Source: CAVWXT01 sp963759115 (GTDB taxonomy: Bacteria; Planctomycetota; Planctomycetia; Pirellulales; Thermoguttaceae). From it: a DNA stretch of 64,000 nucleotides. A program made the translations under genes and the position numbers. Positions 50,436 through 60,700 of the stretch are shown here, one piece after another. The notes beneath the pieces are model-generated. The model had not been told where the DNA came from, did no database searches, and worked only from the letters and a program-made list of their open reading frames with translations. The stretch is from NCBI GenBank assembly GCA_963759115.1, contig CAVWXT010000005.1, forward strand, positions 930,001 through 994,000. Reading direction: 5' to 3'. How positions within the stretch are numbered: the stretch's first letter is position 1; each line of letters opens with the position of its first letter.

Positions 50436-51532
50436 ATCCCGCTGTTAGAATTGAATCGCAACCGTATGGAAGACTGGTATAGGTAAAAACATCGCAGGGA
50501 CGTTTGAATGGGCGTTTTTGAGGAAGGTCCATTCAAAAAGGAGTCCCCGCGATGGCAGGTCATCTTACCCTGGAAGAACGTGAAATCATAGCCCACGAGC
50601 ACAGGGCGGGAAAAATGCAGACGCAGATCGCCGACCGGCTCGGCCGCAGCAAGAGCACGATTTCCCGCGAACTGCGACGCAATCGCAGCCGCAACGGCTA
50701 TTGGGCGGTGGCGGCCGAGGGAAAGGCTCGGCGGCGGCGGAGTGAACGTCCGTGGGTCGCCAAGATGCAACGGCCGGAAGTGCGGCGTTATGTCCGGGAT
50801 CGCCTGCGGCGGCGATGGTCGCCCGACCAGATCGCCGGTCGCTCGCGCAGCGACTTTCCCGGCGATCGGCGACAGTGGATTTCGCCCCCAACGATCTACG
50901 CCTGGATCGGCGGCGAGGAGGCCACCGGGAAGCACTGGCGGCGTTATCTGCGGCGTCTGGGCCGACAGCGGCCCAACTGGGAAAAACGCGGGCGGATTCG
51001 CACCGGCACGAGCATCGAGGGACGCCCCGTGGTCGTGGATCGCCGCCGTCGCTTCGGCGACTGGGAAGGGGACACCATCGTGGGCGCCAACCGACGCGGC
51101 GGCGCCGTCACGCTGGTCGAGCGGAAGTCGGGCTATTTGTTGCTGGGCAAGGTTCCCACCTTGCAGGCGGCGACGGTCCGTCAGACCGCCGCCGAGTTGT
51201 ATCGGACCACGCCTCCGAAGCTGCGGAAGACGCTGACGCTGGACAACGGCAAGGAGTTCGCCGAGCACGAGCGGTTGACGGAGGAAGCCGCTTTGAAGAT
51301 CTACTTTGCGAAGCCGTACTGCGCGTGGCAGCGCGGCACGAACGAAAACACCAACGGCCTGGTCCGGCAGTTCTTTCCCAAAGGTACGGATCTGGTCGGC
51401 ATCCCCAATCATCGTTTTACCAAAGTCCAACAACTTCTCAACGACCGTCCGAGAAAACGCCTCGGCTATCGAACTCCCAACGAAGTTCTCGCCTCTCGCC
51501 TAAAGGTTGCGATTGAGACTTGACAGCGGGCC
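50436..51532 (+). mobile_element. IS30-family element (about 1.1 kb)
   Basis: Left end CCCGCTGTTAGAATTGAATC then GCAACC (50438-50463) pairs with the reverse complement of the right end, GGTTGCGATTGAGACTTGAC then AGCGGG (51505-51530), as an imperfect inverted repeat of about 25 bases. The flanks are a truncated PQQ gene on the left and a truncated PKD gene on the right. Target duplication is not obvious, so a deletion or rearrangement may have accompanied insertion. Confidence 0.7.
50552..51523 (+). CDS. IS30-family transposase
   Basis: 323 aa, intact, ATG 50552 after AGGAG. N-terminal HTH typical of IS30: HLTLEEREIIAHEHRAGK, IADRLGRSKSTISRELRRNR. The RNase H-like catalytic domain has WEGDTIVGA (first Asp), LTLDNGKEFAEHERL (second Asp) and WQRGTNENTNGLVRQFFPKG (Glu). 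It ends close to the right inverted repeat. The element is probably still active in structure, being undamaged. Confidence 0.92.
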   Translation: MAGHLTLEEREIIAHEHRAGKMQTQIADRLGRSKSTISRELRRNRSRNGYWAVAAEGKARRRRSERPWVAKMQRPEVRRYVRDRLRRRWSPDQIAGRSRSDFPGDRRQWISPPTIYAWIGGEEATGKHWRRYLRRLGRQRPNWEKRGRIRTGTSIEGRPVVVDRRRRFGDWEGDTIVGANRRGGAVTLVERKSGYLLLGKVPTLQAATVRQTAAELYRTTPPKLRKTLTLDNGKEFAEHERLTEEAALKIYFAKPYCAWQRGTNENTNGLVRQFFPKGTDLVGIPNHRFTKVQQLLNDRPRKRLGYRTPNEVLASRLKVAIET

Positions 51533-51799
51533 TTGCCATGATGAACGCCCTGCCTACCCCGCCAACTTCAGGCACAATGTTTACGCAGATAGGCAAACGC
51601 TGCCATAGCGGGATTGACGACGGAGTAGTTCCCTCCTACGCCATGATTTACGCGGAACAGACAGGCCCGAAAACGATGTTGCTTGACGGAAGCTGGTCGA
51701 TGGCATGGGGCGCCATGACATTTGACTGGGATTTCGGCGACGGCGCTACCGGGACGGGAAGGAAGGTCTCGCATACCTATGCCTCGGAGGGAAACTATA

Positions 51800-53156
51800 G
51801 GACTTGTTCAAAAATAACTTAGCCGTTTCGTTTTCGTGGACAGATGGTGTAGTTCCATTTGGGTAGGACGGTATGTCGCAACAGCCGCACGGTTGCCTTC
51901 GCTTCGTCGGACACCTTGACTTTGGTCGGGTAGAGCTTGGTGTCCAACGATGCGCGGCAGCGAAAGCCCGTGCTCGACCGTGTCGTGCGGATGTTCTTCA
52001 GCATGACTTCGTAACTGGTCAGTGGCTCGCCGGCCCAATTGGCACTGATGAGGTTGAACATGCGGTGCTCGATCGGGTTCCACTTGGAGGCTCCTGCGGG
52101 ATAATGCCCGACCGTGATCGTCAATCTGAATTCGTCAGCCAATTCTTGCAGGCCCACCTTCCAAGCCCAACAACGGTTGCCGTTGGCACCTCCGCTGTCG
52201 GCTTCGATGGCCAACCAAGACACACCCGAGTACCGACGCCGCCCAACCTTCAGCCACCACGAGCGAATGGCACGCACGGCAAAGGTCGCTGTCTGATGAG
52301 TTGTGCCGATCACGACATAGCCCTCATTGCGATTCTCGTCATAGATGCCGTAGGGATAGGCGCGGCCGCGGGCCAGTGTGGGAAAGTCGTGGTCCAGCAC
52401 GTCGCGGTCCTCACACCGCCAACTGCGTCCGTTATTTTTGAAGTTGCCCACCAACTCCTTTTTCTTCGTATCCACACTGATTACCGGCCACCCTTGCCGT
52501 TGGAATCGCCGTCGCCGACGCCCCAACAGGCGGAATTGCTGATCCCGATAGGGATCTCTCTTCCCACCCAACCGCTTGCGGTTCGATCGCAACGAGTACT
52601 TCTGTGCTCGCAGCAACCGAGCCACCGTCACGTGCCCGACCGGTACGCCACGTCGCGTCAATGCAGCGGCCAGGTTGCGGGTGGTCTTGTGCGTCCACCG
52701 CAGACCACCCATCGGATCGCCAGCCGTCGCATCCCGCAACAGCCCCTTCAACAACTCCCGCACACGTGGCGTTTTTTTTCGACTCGTTTTCGTCCGCCGC
52801 CGGGACGCCGTACTCGCTCTGAAGACGCCACCTGTCCGCGTTCGCTTTCCGCAATCCCCGGCGGATTGTCATACGGCTCAGGCCGGTGATTTCCGCCACC
52901 AACTGGACGCCCCCGTGTCCGCGTTGCCGGGCCACGATCCCGGCGAACAACCGCCGACTCCGTTCGTCCAACTCGGCCATCACTCGATTGATGGCCCGAT
53001 GGTACGCAACCAAATCCGCATCGCTACGCGAGCGACATCCTCGGCAGCGACACCGGCGAATGCGCCTGCAATCCTTGTCTGCCATGACCGTCTCTCCATC
53101 CATGGAAGCGGAATACGCAGATTATACAAACGGCTAACTTATTTTTGAACAGCGAC
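51800..53156 (-). mobile_element. ISAzo13-like element, tandem copy 1
   Basis: The left end starts GGACTTGTTCAAAAATAACT at 51800; the right end finishes TTATTTTTGAACAGCGAC at 53156, an imperfect inverted repeat of about 27 bases. The left flank is TA at 51798-51799. A TAA (53157-53159) separates it from copy 2. Its 1357 bases are one shorter than copy 2. Confidence 0.88.
51819..53085 (-). pseudogene. ISAzo13-like transposase, copy 1, extra frameshift
   Basis: Same protein as copy 2 but with an additional one-base loss near 52850 (TTTCCGCAATCC here, TTTCGCGCAATCC in copy 2). This moves the reading frame inside the N-terminal domain, after TIRRGLR. The catalytic half after the A8 run (T-run at 52772-52779) is unchanged. 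The product as printed would be non-functional; a sequencing error cannot be ruled out. Confidence 0.8.
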
Positions 53157-53159
53157 TAA

Positions 53160-54517
53160 GGACTTGTTCAAAAATAACTTAGCCGTTTCGTTTTCGTGGA
53201 CAGATGGTGTAGTTCCATTTGGGTAGGACGGTATGTCGCAACAGCCGCACGGTTGCCTTCGCTTCGTCGGACACCTTGACTTTGGTCGGGTAGAGCTTGG
53301 TGTCCAACGATGCGCGGCAGCGAAAGCCCGTGCTCGACCGTGTCGTGCGGATGTTCTTCAGCATGACTTCGTAACTGGTCAGTGGCTCGCCGGCCCAATT
53401 GGCACTGATGAGGTTGAACATGCGGTGCTCGATCGGGTTCCACTTGGAGGCTCCTGCGGGATAATGCCCAACCGTGATCGTCAATCTGAATTCGTCAGCC
53501 AATTCTTGCAGGCCCACCTTCCAAGCCCAACAACGGTTGCCGTTGGCACCTCCGCTGTCGGCTTCGATGGCCAACCAAGACACACCCGAGTACCGACGCC
53601 GCCCAACCTTCAGCCACCACGAGCGAATGGCACGCACGGCAAAGGTCGCTGTCTGATGAGTTGTGCCGATCACGACATAGCCCTCATTGCGATTCTCGTC
53701 ATAGATGCCGTAGGGATAGGCGCGGCCGCGGGCCAGTGTGGGAAAGTCGTGGTCCAGCACGTCGCGGTCCTCACACCGCCAACTGCGTCCGTTATTTTTG
53801 AAGTTGCCCACCAACTCCTTTTTCTTCGTATCCACACTGATTACCGGCCACCCTTGCCGTTGGAATCGCCGTCGCCGACGCCCCAACAGGCGGAATTGCT
53901 GATCCCGATAGGGATCTCTCTTCCCACCCAACCGCTTGCGGTTCGATCGCAACGAGTACTTCTGTGCTCGCAGCAACCGAGCCACCGTCACGTGCCCGAC
54001 CGGTACGCCACGTCGCGTCAATGCAGCGGCCAGGTTGCGGGTGGTCTTGTGCGTCCACCGCAGACCACCCATCGGATCGCCAGCCGTCGCATCCCGCAAC
54101 AGCCCCTTCAACAACTCCCGCACACGTGGCGTTTTTTTTCGACTCGTTTTCGTCCGCCGCCGGGACGCCGTACTCGCTCTGAAGACGCCACCTGTCCGCG
54201 TTCGCTTTCGCGCAATCCCCGGCGGATTGTCATACGGCTCAGGCCGGTGATTTCCGCCACCAACTGGACGCCCCCGTGTCCGCGTTGCCGGGCCACGATC
54301 CCGGCGAACAACCGCCGACTCCGTTCGTCCAACTCGGCCATCACTCGATTGATGGCCCGATGGTACGCAACCAAATCCGCATCGCTACGCGAGCGACATC
54401 CTCGGCAGCGACACCGGCAAATGCGCCTGCAATCCTTGTCTGCCATGACCGTCTCTCCATCCATGGAAGCGGAATACGCAGATTATACAAACGGCTAACT
54501 TATTTTTGAACAGCGAC
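53160..54517 (-). mobile_element. ISAzo13-like element, tandem copy 2
   Basis: 1358 bases, in the same orientation as copy 1 and 99% or more identical to it. I saw single-base differences at about 52099/53460 and 53056/54415 plus the indel near 52850. The right flank is TA (54518-54519) followed by the PKD coding sequence, so the pair as a unit is bounded by a TA duplication. Confidence 0.88.
53179..54446 (-). CDS. ISAzo13-family transposase with frame change at eight A's
   Basis: ATG 54446 (MADKDCRRICRCRCRGC) follows GGAGA. The N-terminal DNA-binding part (VAEITGLSRMTIRRGL) is in one frame up to GGGRKRVEKK. At eight A's (T-run 54132-54139) a slippery A-AAA-AAA heptamer lies in frame. A -1 shift leads to the TPRVRELLKGLLRDATAGDP frame with the catalytic domain (VDTKKKELVGNF, EADSGGANGNR, SKWNPIEHRMF, LPKWNY). 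The total is about 422 aa. Nine A's would make one continuous frame. The N-terminal start has a notable Cys/Arg-rich patch, which might be a zinc-binding element. Confidence 0.87.
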
Positions 54518-54911
54518 TACCGTTACGCTCAAGGTCGATTGCCCCGTGTGGTACGGAAGCGGGCACGAGAAGGACAGCAATACGAAGAATATCACCGTTA
54601 GGCATATGCCGCTTATCATGGTAACCTCTCCCAACGGCGGTGAGAACTGGGCGGCAAATTCGCAGCATAATGTCACCTGGTCTGCGGACGCCAGCGTCGG
54701 GAACGTGGTAGTTGAGTATTCCACGGACTGGGGCTGGACCTGGAACCAGATAGCCTCCGGTGTGAGCGCTTCAGCGGGCCAGTGTCCATGGACGCTTCCC
54801 AACATACACAGCAGCCAGGTGCGTGTTCGCGTGCGGACTGCAGGCAATGACCCCTCTGACCTTTCAGACGTTGATTTTACGATTTCTTCAGGAATTCCTA
54901 TCAGCAAGTAA

Positions 54912-55224
54912 TTCGTGTCAGTTCGACGCGAAATCTCGCCTCCGGAGAGCTACTAGATGGCCGCCACACCGTTCAAACACCCCCTGACGGATTAAACTTC
55001 CTATCAGTTTTGCGGGCGTCAACGGTCAAATCCCGTGGAATGATGAAATGGATGGCTTGGCGAAGGCTGGGCTGAAGTCAACAAGTGTTCGGGGCCTCCG
55101 GCTTCCCGGTCAATTACTTACCGCGATACAGACGTTTAGGAATGAACGCGAAAAGGCTGCTCCAGATTGCCGCAGAACGCTCCTCCGCGTGTTGTCTAAT
55201 CACATTATTGTCACCACGATGGGT
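54912..55224. other. Intergenic region, no gene seen
   Basis: About 310 bases between the PKD remnant and the IS200-like element. No frame has support. It has the mixed composition expected of a junction between transferred and host DNA. Confidence 0.35.
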
Positions 55225-55800
55225 CTAAAACCCTCGCCTTCAGGCGAATCCTTTAGGTTCTGCATTCGGGTTGCTAGAATGGTTCGGTATGGAAAACTAC
55301 CGAAGCGGTCCGCATTCCCGATACGATCTGAAATACCATTTTGTGTGGGTTACGAAATACCGCAAGCCGGTGTTGGTTGGCGAGGTTGGCATGCGTTTGC
55401 GTGAGTTGGTGCGGGAGGTATGCCGGACGAACGAGATTGAAATCCTGCAAGGGGCCATCTCCCGGGACCATGTCCATGTTCTGCTGTCGTGTCCGCCGAA
55501 CCTGTCGCCCAGCAAGATCATGCAGTACATCAAGGGCAAGAGTTCGCGAAAGCTGATGATGGAGTTCAAGCATATCCAGAAACAGTTCTGGGGTCGGCAC
55601 TTGTGGGCACGAGGGTACTTCGTGGCGAGCAGCGGGAATGTAACCGATGAAGTCATCGTGGAGTACCTGAAACAGCAAGACGGCACCGAACCGGATGACG
55701 GGGGCGACAATTTTCAAATCACCAAATCGTGAGCGAAGGACTTCAGTCCGTAGCCACGATTTCGCATCGAACCTACCGGCTTCCAGCCGGTAGTCGGTTC
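55225..55800 (+). mobile_element. IS200-type element (IS200/IS605 family, tnpA only)
   Basis: The left end carries the hairpin TCGCCTTCAGGCGA (55234-55247). The right end has hairpins GGACTTCAGTCC (55738-55749) and CTACCGGCTTCCAGCCGGTA (from 55773), the subterminal palindromes recognised by Y1 transposases. There is no tnpB. The boundaries are approximate. Confidence 0.75.
55289..55732 (+). CDS. tnpA: IS200/IS605-family Y1 transposase TnpA
   Basis: A single-strand transposase that cuts at hairpin-marked ends with a tyrosine nucleophile. ATG 55289 (MENYRSGPHSRYDLKYHFVW); 147 aa, normal length. The metal-binding HUH motif is SRDHVHVLLSCPP, and the catalytic Tyr region is ARGYFVASSGNVTDEVIVEY. 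Intact. Confidence 0.93.
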   Translation: MENYRSGPHSRYDLKYHFVWVTKYRKPVLVGEVGMRLRELVREVCRTNEIEILQGAISRDHVHVLLSCPPNLSPSKIMQYIKGKSSRKLMMEFKHIQKQFWGRHLWARGYFVASSGNVTDEVIVEYLKQQDGTEPDDGGDNFQITKS

Positions 55801-56367
55801 AGTCATCCGCGGCGTGCATAACCTGTATTGCATTGGGGCCAAGGACGCGGCAGCGGGCGTGGCCCCTAGTGGACCATCTCACGGTACGAGATCTTGGCGA
55901 TTTGATCTCAGATAGCGATCTCGGACTCGGTTGGCGGCGAAGTCAGACGAAATGGGATGCGATCGGGTGGGTGGCGGAAAGGAAGAGTTTTCGAGACAGG
56001 TCGGCCACAAGAATGCGCAATGCCTTCGGTGCGTACGGTTATGGCCTAATCGTCGAAGAGATTCCCAGAGCCGCAAACGCTGGACTGGGTCATCGGGCCA
56101 CGTTTCAATTTCGCCTCGCCGTCGTTGACGTGAACCTTGTCGATCGAAGCCACGACTTTAGACGCGGTCTGGGCCATGTCATATCGTGCCGAAGAGAACA
56201 GTCGCGGGCTGGGCTCGTAGATGCTGAGCCTCCATGCGAACTTCATCCCGCCGTGATCAGCCTCGATTCGCAGCGGCGCGAAGCAGGCCCTGGCCCAAAT
56301 CGACGCGCTGGGCGTTGGTCTCGGGAAGCCTTTCCGCCGTGTGCTCCAAGGGCACCAAGCGATTACA
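55801..56367. other. Intergenic region, possible decayed gene
   Basis: On the minus strand a frame at 56046-56300 reads SARYDMAQTASKVVASIDKV and resembles coding sequence for about 60 residues. It has no start and no recognised family, and it may be the last trace of a gene damaged by nearby transposition. No other feature is seen. Confidence 0.3.
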
Positions 56368-57275
56368 TCATTTTGAGACCCGACGCCGCGGATGCACGGC
56401 GGCGATGCAGGATGTGTCCGAGACTCGGGAAAACAGCATCCGAAACGGGGCCATCCACTGATCGCGGAGGCGGAGACGCACGCCCGTGGCGCAAAACAGG
56501 ACCAGCGTCGCGTCATCCTGATGCAGGTTCTCCGGATGCAAGGCCCGCACCCAGCGGATGAGGCGCGCCATCAGTTCCGCCCCGTCGGTATACGGCGTGG
56601 CCGCGGCGACAAGTTCCGCAAGACCTTGCGTCCCCAAGGGCGAGCCGTCGGGCGCTGGGCCTCGATGAAGGCGTCCGTGAAGCAAAGCACGGCGTCGTCG
56701 CGGTCCAGCCGGAGCTTCCGTTCGTGGTAGTCGGTGTGCGGAGAAATGCCCAAGGGCAGACCAGTCGGCGGGGCTTGCGGCGACCGGTCCTCGGCCACCG
56801 ACTGGTCCAGGTACTCCCATCGCCCGGTCGAATGGCGGTAGAAAAGCGGCGGCGGATGGCCGGCGTTGGACACCAATAACGACCTCGTCGGCGCAAAAAA
56901 GGACAGCACCAAGGCAGTCGCGAACGTCTCGCTTCGGGACTTGGCCTCGAACTCACGGTTCATGTCGGCGACGAAGCGGCGGTGGTTGGCTACCTCGATA
57001 TTCTTTCGCATCAGGTCGCGGAGTTGGCCGGCGATGTGCGCGACCCGCTCTCCGTGACCGCTGACGTCGGCCAGCAAGATCCGCGCAAGCCGGCCGGCGG
57101 CACAGGAGGAAATGTAGTACACGTCGCCGCCGGCCTCGTCGTCCCCCAAGGGCCGGCTGGCGAGCCAGACGTCCAGCCCCGGTGCCTGCACGTGTTTTTC
57201 GATGCGGAGATTTCCGCCCCAGACTTCCAGGCATCGGATCCGCTGTGTGTGAAAATCCGTCGCTGCAACGGTCAT
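56368..57275 (-). CDS. SpoIIE/PP2C-type serine phosphatase (one frameshift)
   Basis: A cytoplasmic Mn/Mg-dependent phosphatase of the SpoIIE group, usually acting on an anti-anti-sigma or similar regulator. ATG 57275 (MTVAATDFHTQRIRCLEVWG). Metal-site signatures are GDDEAGGDVYYISSC, LLADVSGHGERVA and LVSNAGHPPPLFY. The frame changes near 56650, where FTDAFIEAQ gives way to LGTQGLAELVAAATPYTDGA. The end DDATLVLFCATGVRL supplies the last metal Asp. About 302 aa. No receiver or PAS domain is attached, and no anti-sigma gene is adjacent, so the substrate is unknown. Confidence 0.8.
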
Positions 57276-57727
57276 GTTCTCACGACAACTCCAACCAGTA
57301 AGTCGATGTCCGCACGAAGTTCCCTCGGCACAACGGCGAGAACCTCGTGCGGTTCGCTGCGTCATTCTACGCGGCTGCCCGGCGAGCAGCAATGCACGGC
57401 CCGCCGCATGACGCTGGCGACCGCAAGCGGTGTTTGGGCGGAACCCAGGGAGGCACTGGGACCGGCGGCGGTTTGGGCGTTGGAGTTGATCCAAATGGCC
57501 AGACTTGGGCGGATCTGTTACGGATTCTTGCAATCGAGCGGCGTCCAGGCTAGGATCAGAGTCGTTGCTACGCTCAGAACTCCTATTTCGGGGGGGCATC
57601 GTGGCCGAGCACATTGGATTTTTATACAGGATGTCGTAGAGCCAGCATTGCTAGCAACACAATATCTTGAGCCTGCAAGCCAATTGTTCGACAAGGCCGT
57701 TCAGCACTAACAATACGAGGAGGACTC
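57276..57727. other. Intergenic region between divergent genes
   Basis: 450 bases between the phosphatase and the glycoside hydrolase. Promoters for both directions are expected; none is clear. The ribosome-binding site of the downstream gene, GAGGAGG, is at 57717-57723. Confidence 0.35.
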
Positions 57728-60700
57728 ATGCGTACTCATCTGGCAACATTCCTGGTCCTGGTCCTTGGGTTAATCTGGTTGCCCAGAGGAACTTTCGGCG
57801 CGGAACAGACCGAAGTCGCGCTTCCCAACGGCGTCAAGGCCGTCTGGGACCTGGATAAGGCGTATCGCGAGAAATCACCCACGCGCGAACGCGTCTGCCT
57901 GAACGGCCTGTGGCGGTGGCAGCCGGCCGCCGCCGCAAGACAAGCCGTGCCCGCGGGCAACTGGGGCTTCTTCAAGGTTCCCGGCGCCTGGCCGGGAAAC
58001 AGCGAGTTCGCCCGGAAGGAATCGCAGACGGCCTACCCGCACCCGAGTTGGAAGAACCAGGACCTGACCAAAGTCACCAGGGCGTGGTATCAGCGGGAAT
58101 TCACGGTTCCCGGCGATTGGACGGGGCGGCGCATCGCGTTGTCGGTGGAATACTTGAATTCGTTGGCGACCGTCTTCGTGGACGGAAAAAAGATCGGCAA
58201 GCTGCAGTTTCCCGCCGGTGAACTGGACCTGACCGCGGCGGTGCAACCCGGCGGCAAGCATGTGCTCTCCATATTGGTGGAGGCCCTGCCGCTCAAGGAG
58301 ACGATGCTCGCTTTCAACGATACGAACATGCCCCAAGAGGTGAAAGGCTCGGTGAACTATCGGGGTCTCTGCGGGGACGTCTTCCTGGCCGGCACGCCGG
58401 CGCAGGCGCGCGTGACCAACGTGAAGGTGGACCCTTCGGTGCGCCAATGGGCGCTGACCGTTCACGCCGACCTGGCGAGTCTGACCCCGGGCGCGGACTA
58501 CAAGCTTCAGGCGAAAATCTCGGACCAGGGTCAACCGGTCAAGACCCTGACCAGCCGGCGTTCAAGGACGCGGATCTGAAGGACGGCCGTTTCAGCTTCA
58601 CGCAACCCTGGAAGCCGGAGAAGCTCTGGGACCTCAATACGCCGAAGAATCAGTACGATTTGGAACTGTCGCTGCTGGACGGCGCCGGCAAGACGGTGGA
58701 CGTTTTCCTGCCGGTGCGCTTTGGTTTTCGGGAATTCTGGATCGAAGGCCGCGACTTCATGCTCAACGGCACGCGTGTTTTCTGGGACAACAAGCCGCTG
58801 GACAATCCCACGCTGGGCGTGGGGCTGTCTACCTACGCCGCCGTCAAGGAATCGATCGAGCGTTTGCAGAGCGTAGGCATCAATATGGTCTACACCCACA
58901 ATTACGACTGCAAACCCGGTACGCATCTTAGCTTTGAGGAAACGCTGACGGCCGCGGATGACACCGGCATGCTGGTGTGCGTTCTCCATGCCGCATTTCC
59001 ACGATTATGACTGGAAAGCCGCCGATGCCGCGCGAGACAAACGGGTACGCAGCAACATGCCGCGTTCTATGCGCGCGTGGCCCAGAACCATCCTTCCGTG
59101 GTGGCCTATGCGACCAGCCATAATGCCACCGGTTACTTCGAGGTCATGAACCCCGACCTGATTGACGGCGTCTATGCGCCCCCGCCCGATAGTCAACGAG
59201 AAAACTGCGCTCATGGCCCAGGCGATCATCAGCAAGCTGGACCCCACCCGCATCGTTTATCACCACTCTTCGGGCAACCTGGGCATGATGTGGACGAGCA
59301 ACTTCTACCTGAACTTCGTGCCCGTCCAGGAACGCTCCGACTGGTTTGAGCATTGGGCGACCAAGGGCGTGAAACCGGTCTTCACCACGGAATACGGTAT
59401 GCCTTATTTCCTGAATTGGACCATGTATCGGGGTTATTTCCAGGGCAAACTGCCCTGGCAAGGTCATCAGGGCAAGGTTCCGTACGAGCTATGCGTAGCG
59501 GAATGGGATTCGCAGTGGCTCGGCGATTCCGCCTTCAAGCTCAGCGAAGAAGAAAAGACCGATTTGCGCTGGGAAGCCAAGAAGTTCAATGCCGGGCAGC
59601 TTTGGCAGCATTGGGAATACCCCGTTTACTTTGCCGACCCCGTTTTCGATGGCGTCATGGAAGTCGTGGCCCGGTACAACGCCGACAACTGGCGCGCCTT
59701 CCGTACCTGGGGCATGTCGGCCACCAGCCCCTGGACGTTCGACCAGTATTGGAGACTCCGGGACGGGGTTAAGCAGAGCCGCCAGGACCTCAAGGTCGAT
59801 TGGGATAAGCTGCAACGTCCCGGCTACAGCCCCGATTTTATCGATGACCGATACGACTCCATGATCTATGCCTATGATCGCGCGGACTGGGTTCCCACGG
59901 TGGCCGGCCAGGCGCTGCTGCGCAACAACCAGCCGCTGCTGGCGTACTTGGGCGGCAAGCCCGGCGCATTCACCGAAAAGGGGCACAATTTCCGCGCGGG
60001 CGAGACGATCGAGAAACAGATCATTGTCGTTAACAACAGCCGCGTTACGGTTTCGTGCGACTGCGCCTGGTCGGTGAACCTGCCCACGCCGCAGAACGGC
60101 AACGCCGCCTTCACGTCGCCGACCGGCGATATCCACATGCAGGCGCTGAAGTTCTCCTTGCCCGCGGGACGTCAAGCCCGGCGCCTACACGCTGCAGCCT
60201 CTCGGTCAAGTTCACGCCCGGCGGCACACAGGAAGACACCTTCACGATTAACGTGCTGGCGCCTGACCCGGCGCCGACAGCCGGCGGCAAGTTGGCGATC
60301 TTCGACCCGCCGGGCGAGACGACCAAACTGCTCGGCGCGCTGGGCGTGCATGGCGACGCCGTCCAGGCCAGATGCCGATCTGTCGAAGTACGACTTGCTG
60401 ATCGTCGGCAAGCACGCCCTCACGCCGGAAGGTCCGGGCCCGAACCTCGCCCGCGTCCGCGAAGGCCTGCAGGGTCGTCGTCTTCGAACAGCACGCCGAC
60501 GTGTTGGAGCAGCGGTTCGGGTTCCGCGTGCAGGAGTACGGTTTGCGGGAGGTTTTCAGGCGGATTCCCGATCACCCGGTCCTGGCCGGTCTGGATGAGA
60601 ATCTCCTGAAGGACTGGCGCGGCGAGGCGACGAATATGGCGCCGCGCCTGAAATACAAGCAGTTGCCTTATCCGATTATCAACCCTGCGATCACTCAGCG

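Larger units (their letters stand above)
51541..54911 (+). pseudogene. PKD-domain secreted-protein fragment interrupted by two tandem IS copies
   Basis: The upstream part ends FDWDFGDGATGTGRKVSHTY...EGNY at 51799. The downstream part begins at 54520 with VTLKVDCPVWYGSGHEKD. Removing 51800-54519 joins them to read NYTVTLKVD, the classic end of a PKD domain, and leaves 651 bases from 51541, an exact number of codons. A second region, SPNGGENWAANSQHNVTWSA with VVVEYSTDWGWTWNQIA, is an Ig-like Ser-Thr-type repeat. The N-terminus is lost at the IS30 junction. Lower GC than neighbouring genes suggests a transferred origin. It was presumably a large cell-surface protein. Confidence 0.75.
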
